A stretch of DNA of 64,000 nt, from contig NZ_JASBRG010000001.1 in the NCBI RefSeq assembly GCF_029961145.1, forward strand, positions 620,001 to 684,000, given 5' to 3'. Each line of letters opens with the position of its first letter. The first letter of the stretch is position 1. This DNA comes from Pinibacter soli. Lineage in GTDB: Bacteria > Bacteroidota > Bacteroidia > Chitinophagales > Chitinophagaceae. Positions 63,547-64,000 of the stretch are shown piece after piece. The notes beneath the pieces were generated by a model, which worked only from the letters and a program-made list of their open reading frames with translations, was not told the origin of the DNA and ran no database searches. The position numbers were made by a program, and so were the translations under genes.

Positions 63547-63625
63547 AAGCAATTTGAAATTTTAGATTTAAAATTTGAAACTCCTCAAACTCATAACTCA
63601 ATACCCATTACTCACAACCATCCTC
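63547..63625. repeat. Tandem-word repeats between tatC and rpiB
   Basis: AATTTGAAATTTTAGATTTAAAATTTGAA at 63551-63579 is a partly self-complementary TTTGAAA-type stretch, followed by ACTCATAACTCAATACCCATTACTCA-type words. Weak member of the intergenic repeat style. Confidence 0.4.
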
Positions 63626-64000
63626 TTATCCCCACTCCTCGGCTTCTTTTTTCTTTTTCTCTTTTACTACACGCCCCGCGATCCAGATACTTATTTCATA
63701 CAATAGAAGCAGTGGCAATGAAGCAATCGTCATACTCACAATATCAGGAGGAGTAATTACTGCTGCAATCAGCAAAATTACAACAACTGCATATTTTCGG
63801 TAGGTGCGCAGGAATGTTGGAGTAACGATACCAACCTTCGCCAGGAAATATACAACCAATGGAAGCTGAAACACAATGCCACAACCCAGTACAAGCGATA
63901 CAATATTATCAATGTAATCGCTGATCATGAACGTATTCTGAATCAGCGGGCTCAAGGTATACGCGGCAAAAAAGTTCACACTGTATGGCGCCATTAAGTA
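63626..64000 (-). CDS. tatC: Sec-independent protein translocase TatC (3' part, cut by window edge)
   Basis: The C-terminal 124 or so residues of TatC, the polytopic core receptor of the twin-arginine translocase, which moves folded proteins across the inner membrane. Visible are LVLGCGIVFQLPLVVYFLAKVGIVT, the loop TPTFLRTYRKYAVVVILLIAAVITPPD with the conserved PPD, and the last segment (LPLLLLYEISIWIAGRVVK) with a charged tail. The frame stays open to the window end, so the N-terminal half lies outside. TatA/TatB are not in the window. Confidence 0.9.
   Translation of the reverse strand, partial: YLMAPYSVNFFAAYTLSPLIQNTFMISDYIDNIVSLVLGCGIVFQLPLVVYFLAKVGIVTPTFLRTYRKYAVVVILLIAAVITPPDIVSMTIASLPLLLLYEISIWIAGRVVKEKKKKEAEEWG

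Noticed and set aside
1-64000. Insertion sequences, integrases or phage genes
   Set aside because: None of the translated frames shows transposase, integrase or phage structural motifs, so no mobile element is called despite signs of shuffling in the capsule locus.

Overview
The window looks like a chromosomal segment of a Bacteroidota bacterium, most likely family Chitinophagaceae. The evidence is the UpxY/NusG-type antiterminator, TAnnTTTG promoter-like boxes, a DUF4199 protein, many SPII lipoproteins, a bacterial deoxyhypusine-synthase homologue, and AT-rich intergenic DNA with weak ribosome binding sites. No rRNA, tRNA, CRISPR array or transposase was seen. The genus is not fixed by anything I can see.

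Layout. (1) 1-10.3 kb is mixed housekeeping: deoxyhypusine-synthase-like protein, hemJ, a frameshifted GT4 glycosyltransferase, a NodB-type deacetylase, a GH63-like glucosidase, an AmpD-like lipoprotein amidase, dGTPase, isopentenyl-diphosphate isomerase and an ECF sigma factor. (2) 10.8-47.35 kb is one large exopolysaccharide/capsule locus, entirely on the minus strand. It opens at its right end with upxY, wza and wzc and closes at its left end with the tyrosine phosphatase cpsB. In between lie an ABC exporter (wzm/wzt), a dTDP-3-amino-sugar branch (FdtA-like isomerase, DegT-type aminotransferase, acyltransferases), an embedded ACP + KASIII + GNAT + GH43-like module, twelve intact glycosyltransferases of at least five fold types, five left-handed beta-helix acyltransferases, a UGM-like flavoprotein, a Wzy-like polymerase, a nucleotide-sugar dehydrogenase and the GDP-fucose pair gmd/fcl. 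Two genes in this block (a GT4 and a WbsX-type gene) are decayed remnants. (3) 47.9-52.6 kb, plus strand: an HGSNAT-like acyltransferase, a metallophosphoesterase, a lipoprotein, a periplasmic asparaginase and a DUF4199 protein. (4) 52.7-61.3 kb is a haem biosynthesis cluster: hemA-hemC-hemE-hemF-hemB-(YCII)-hemL on the minus strand and hemH divergent. hemJ lies 59 kb away and hemD is not in the window. (5) 61.4-64 kb: a Cys-containing lipoprotein, an outer-membrane beta-barrel protein, rpiB and the 3' part of tatC.

How it fits together. The central block should build a heteropolysaccharide from GDP-fucose, an N-acetylhexosaminuronic acid, possibly a galactofuranose-like sugar, and an acylated dTDP-3-amino-3,6-dideoxyhexose. 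The polymer would leave through the Wza/Wzc machinery, regulated by tyrosine phosphorylation (Wzc kinase, CpsB phosphatase) and antitermination (UpxY). The locus has a Wzy-like polymerase and an ABC exporter but no recognisable Wzx flippase or initiating phosphoglycosyl transferase.

Beyond the genes, the housekeeping flanks carry long intergenic inverted repeats built from short tandem units (ACTGAATA-type, TTTGAAAA-type and others). The best are a perfect 39-bp pair and a 28-bp pair with one mismatch, and both run into the last codons of a neighbouring gene. Apart from a weak element at its left edge I saw none inside the capsule block, which fits a separate history for that block.
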